The notes below the pieces were generated by a model. The model did no database searches. It saw only the letters and a list, made by a program, of their open reading frames with translations, and had not been told where the DNA came from. This document shows positions 4,441 through 5,599 of a stretch of DNA of 5,599 nucleotides, in pieces; the first letter of the stretch is position 1; every line of letters starts with the position of its first letter. The position numbers and the translations under genes are program-made. The DNA comes from Synechococcales cyanobacterium 340R_concoct_173_sub (lineage in GTDB: Bacteria; Cyanobacteriota; Cyanobacteriia; Leptolyngbyales; Leptolyngbyaceae): positions 1 through 5,599 of the forward strand of contig JANXNM010000768.1 in NCBI GenBank assembly GCA_025354065.1. Reading direction: 5' to 3'.

Positions 4441-5598
4441 CTAGTAATTTATATGAAGTAGTAAAGTCTCTCGCACCTCCTGTCGTTCTTGCTCTGTTAA
4501 GCTAAAACCTCTTTTTGTCTCAATCTCTCTAATTGCATCTTGGATTTTAGAATTGACAGAATTAATTTCTTTGATATAAATATCATCTGATGCTGTACTT
4601 CCCGCATCTATAGGATTCAAAAAATCAATAATTCTTTCTATCCATCCAGGTTCGCTGGCTCTTTCATGATTTCTCCTAATTTGTAAAATACTAGCATTTG
4701 CTTCATCAGCTTTAGAGAGAATAATCCCAATTGAAGTTACTGTCAAAGATTTAAATGCCATTGTGGGATAGAAAGATACGACTTTACCAGTAGCATTGTT
4801 GACTATAAGTCTAACGATTGATTCACCATTTCTACCTATAGAACGTCCAAAATCTTTTTCAAAAACTGTTTGTGTACCTTCAGATATAACTCTGCTAGGA
4901 TTTTCTAAGGTTCTTATTGCAAGTTTTTTGGCAGTGCTACCACTTGAGAAAGTAGTCTTTGTTAGTACCCTTGCAATGTGACCTTTAATAATATGAGTTG
5001 AGATATCATCTCCTTTCCCAGCTAGCCATCTTAGTGATCGTTGAGAAACGTTCAATGCCAATTTAGACGTTATAGCTCCCAATCCTGAAATCAACAAGCC
5101 ATCTAGTTGACTAGATGCAACTAAAATTGGACTACTAGTTACCAGCTTCTTGTCAATTTTTATAAAACTACCTAGAGCAATAATATCCTTTAATGATTCC
5201 TGGATTCCATCTTCGTTAGTATTGGCATAATTCCAAATATCGGTAAGAAAATCATCAAGTCGTCCAGTTCTATTCCAATTTATCAATTCAGGATATTGGG
5301 CTGAATTAGTGTAAATGCTACTTAGATTGAGTAGTTCACTTAGCACATCAGCTTTCAACACCTCCGCATCCAACACTGGATCATCCACCGCCCCCGCCAA
5401 TTGGACAAGTCGTTGGGCAAACTGAAGGGTCTTAATCCGATCGTCCCTCACGACTACGCCACTCAAGAAATCACTTAACCCCGCCGCCGCCATTCTGACA
5501 TCACCGCCTTCCAGCAAAGTCTCCACCCAAGTACTCACCTCCATCATATTCGTAGAATCCACGGTTGGATGAACCTTCACGACTTGATAGCCAAAATT
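4441..5598 (-). CDS. 3' end of polymorphic toxin gene A, RNase-like tip
   Basis: The frame is open to the right edge, so the gene is incomplete at its 5' end; 385 residues are visible. GTG at 5580 is internal, because homology to cassette B (FGYQVVKVHP, EVSTWVETLLE, AAAGLSDF, DDRIKTLQF, VLSELLNL) runs up to the edge. Backbone homology ends near visible residue 95. A linker with hydrophobic stretches follows (SSPILVASSQLDGLLISGLG). Residues about 197-280 carry a tip with THIIKGHIARVL, SGSTAKKLAIRTLENPSRV, EGTQTVFEKDFGRSIG and VRLIVNNATGKVVSFYP. This order (two His, helix, then strands ending in a YP motif) resembles BECR-fold RNase toxins (EndoU/colicin D/CdiA type), with His202 or His207 as candidate catalytic residues. 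I cannot name a family. About 105 more residues follow, helical and charged, including a coiled-coil-like KEINSVNSKIQDAIREIET. The next gene is the 122-residue candidate immunity protein. Confidence 0.68.
   Translation of the reverse strand, partial: NFGYQVVKVHPTVDSTNMMEVSTWVETLLEGGDVRMAAAGLSDFLSGVVVRDDRIKTLQFAQRLVQLAGAVDDPVLDAEVLKADVLSELLNLSSIYTNSAQYPELINWNRTGRLDDFLTDIWNYANTNEDGIQESLKDIIALGSFIKIDKKLVTSSPILVASSQLDGLLISGLGAITSKLALNVSQRSLRWLAGKGDDISTHIIKGHIARVLTKTTFSSGSTAKKLAIRTLENPSRVISEGTQTVFEKDFGRSIGRNGESIVRLIVNNATGKVVSFYPTMAFKSLTVTSIGIILSKADEANASILQIRRNHERASEPGWIERIIDFLNPIDAGSTASDDIYIKEINSVNSKIQDAIREIETKRGFSLTEQERQEVRETLLLHINY
5420..5448 (+). repeat. shared backbone segment, copy in gene A
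   Basis: This matches 2586-2614 at 27 of 29 bases. It marks a region where recombination between gene A and cassette B could exchange tips, about 80-100 bases upstream (on minus) of where the two proteins diverge. Confidence 0.75.
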
Positions 5599-5599
5599 C

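Noticed and set aside
4796..4981. Plus-strand 61-codon frame
   Set aside because: It is antisense to the RNase-like part of gene A, with no independent support.
5578..5580. GTG 5580 as the start of gene A
   Set aside because: The frame is open and homologous to cassette B up to the window edge, so the true start lies outside.

Overview
The window looks like chromosome from a filamentous-type cyanobacterium. The octamer GCGATCGC (HIP1) occurs at 1150-1157 and 3493-3500, and its core CGATCG recurs through some segments. Short palindromic elements are also present. No tRNA, rRNA, CRISPR array or transposase gene is visible. Almost all coding sequence is on the minus strand, so the locus reads from right to left.

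The main content is a row of polymorphic-toxin tips, each followed by a small candidate immunity gene. (A) 4441-5598 is the 3' end of a gene running off the right edge. It carries a helical backbone shared with B, then a tip resembling BECR-fold ribonuclease toxins, then a further ~105 residues. A 122-residue cytosolic protein (3690-4058) follows after a gap holding two small palindromic elements. (B) 1757-3569 is a second copy of the backbone with no start codon of its own. It ends in a different tip, recognisable as polymorphic toxin type 44 (Ntox44), followed by a 131-residue lipoprotein (1283-1678). (C) At 961-1116 only a short C-terminal-like piece of a third tip remains, followed by a 166-residue lipoprotein (405-905).

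B is broken twice. A 29-bp tandem duplication (3141-3198) shifts the frame. A G-run (2663-2668, read on minus) marks a second shift, where a -1 slip or one extra G rejoins the frames. Undoing both gives one open frame of 594 codons. This is the expected architecture of orphan toxin/immunity cassettes stored downstream of a full-length toxin gene, with B a displaced tip and C an eroded one whose immunity gene is kept. CGATCG sites are found in the backbone segments and are absent from the tips and immunity genes, which fits separate origins.

The left edge holds a plus-strand ORF (154-378) with a DUF4351-like helical segment, probably a gene remnant. A 21-bp stretch of it recurs at 1124-1144, so the C module lies between direct repeats. 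Nothing upstream of A is visible, so the delivery system and the start of the toxin gene cannot be judged here.
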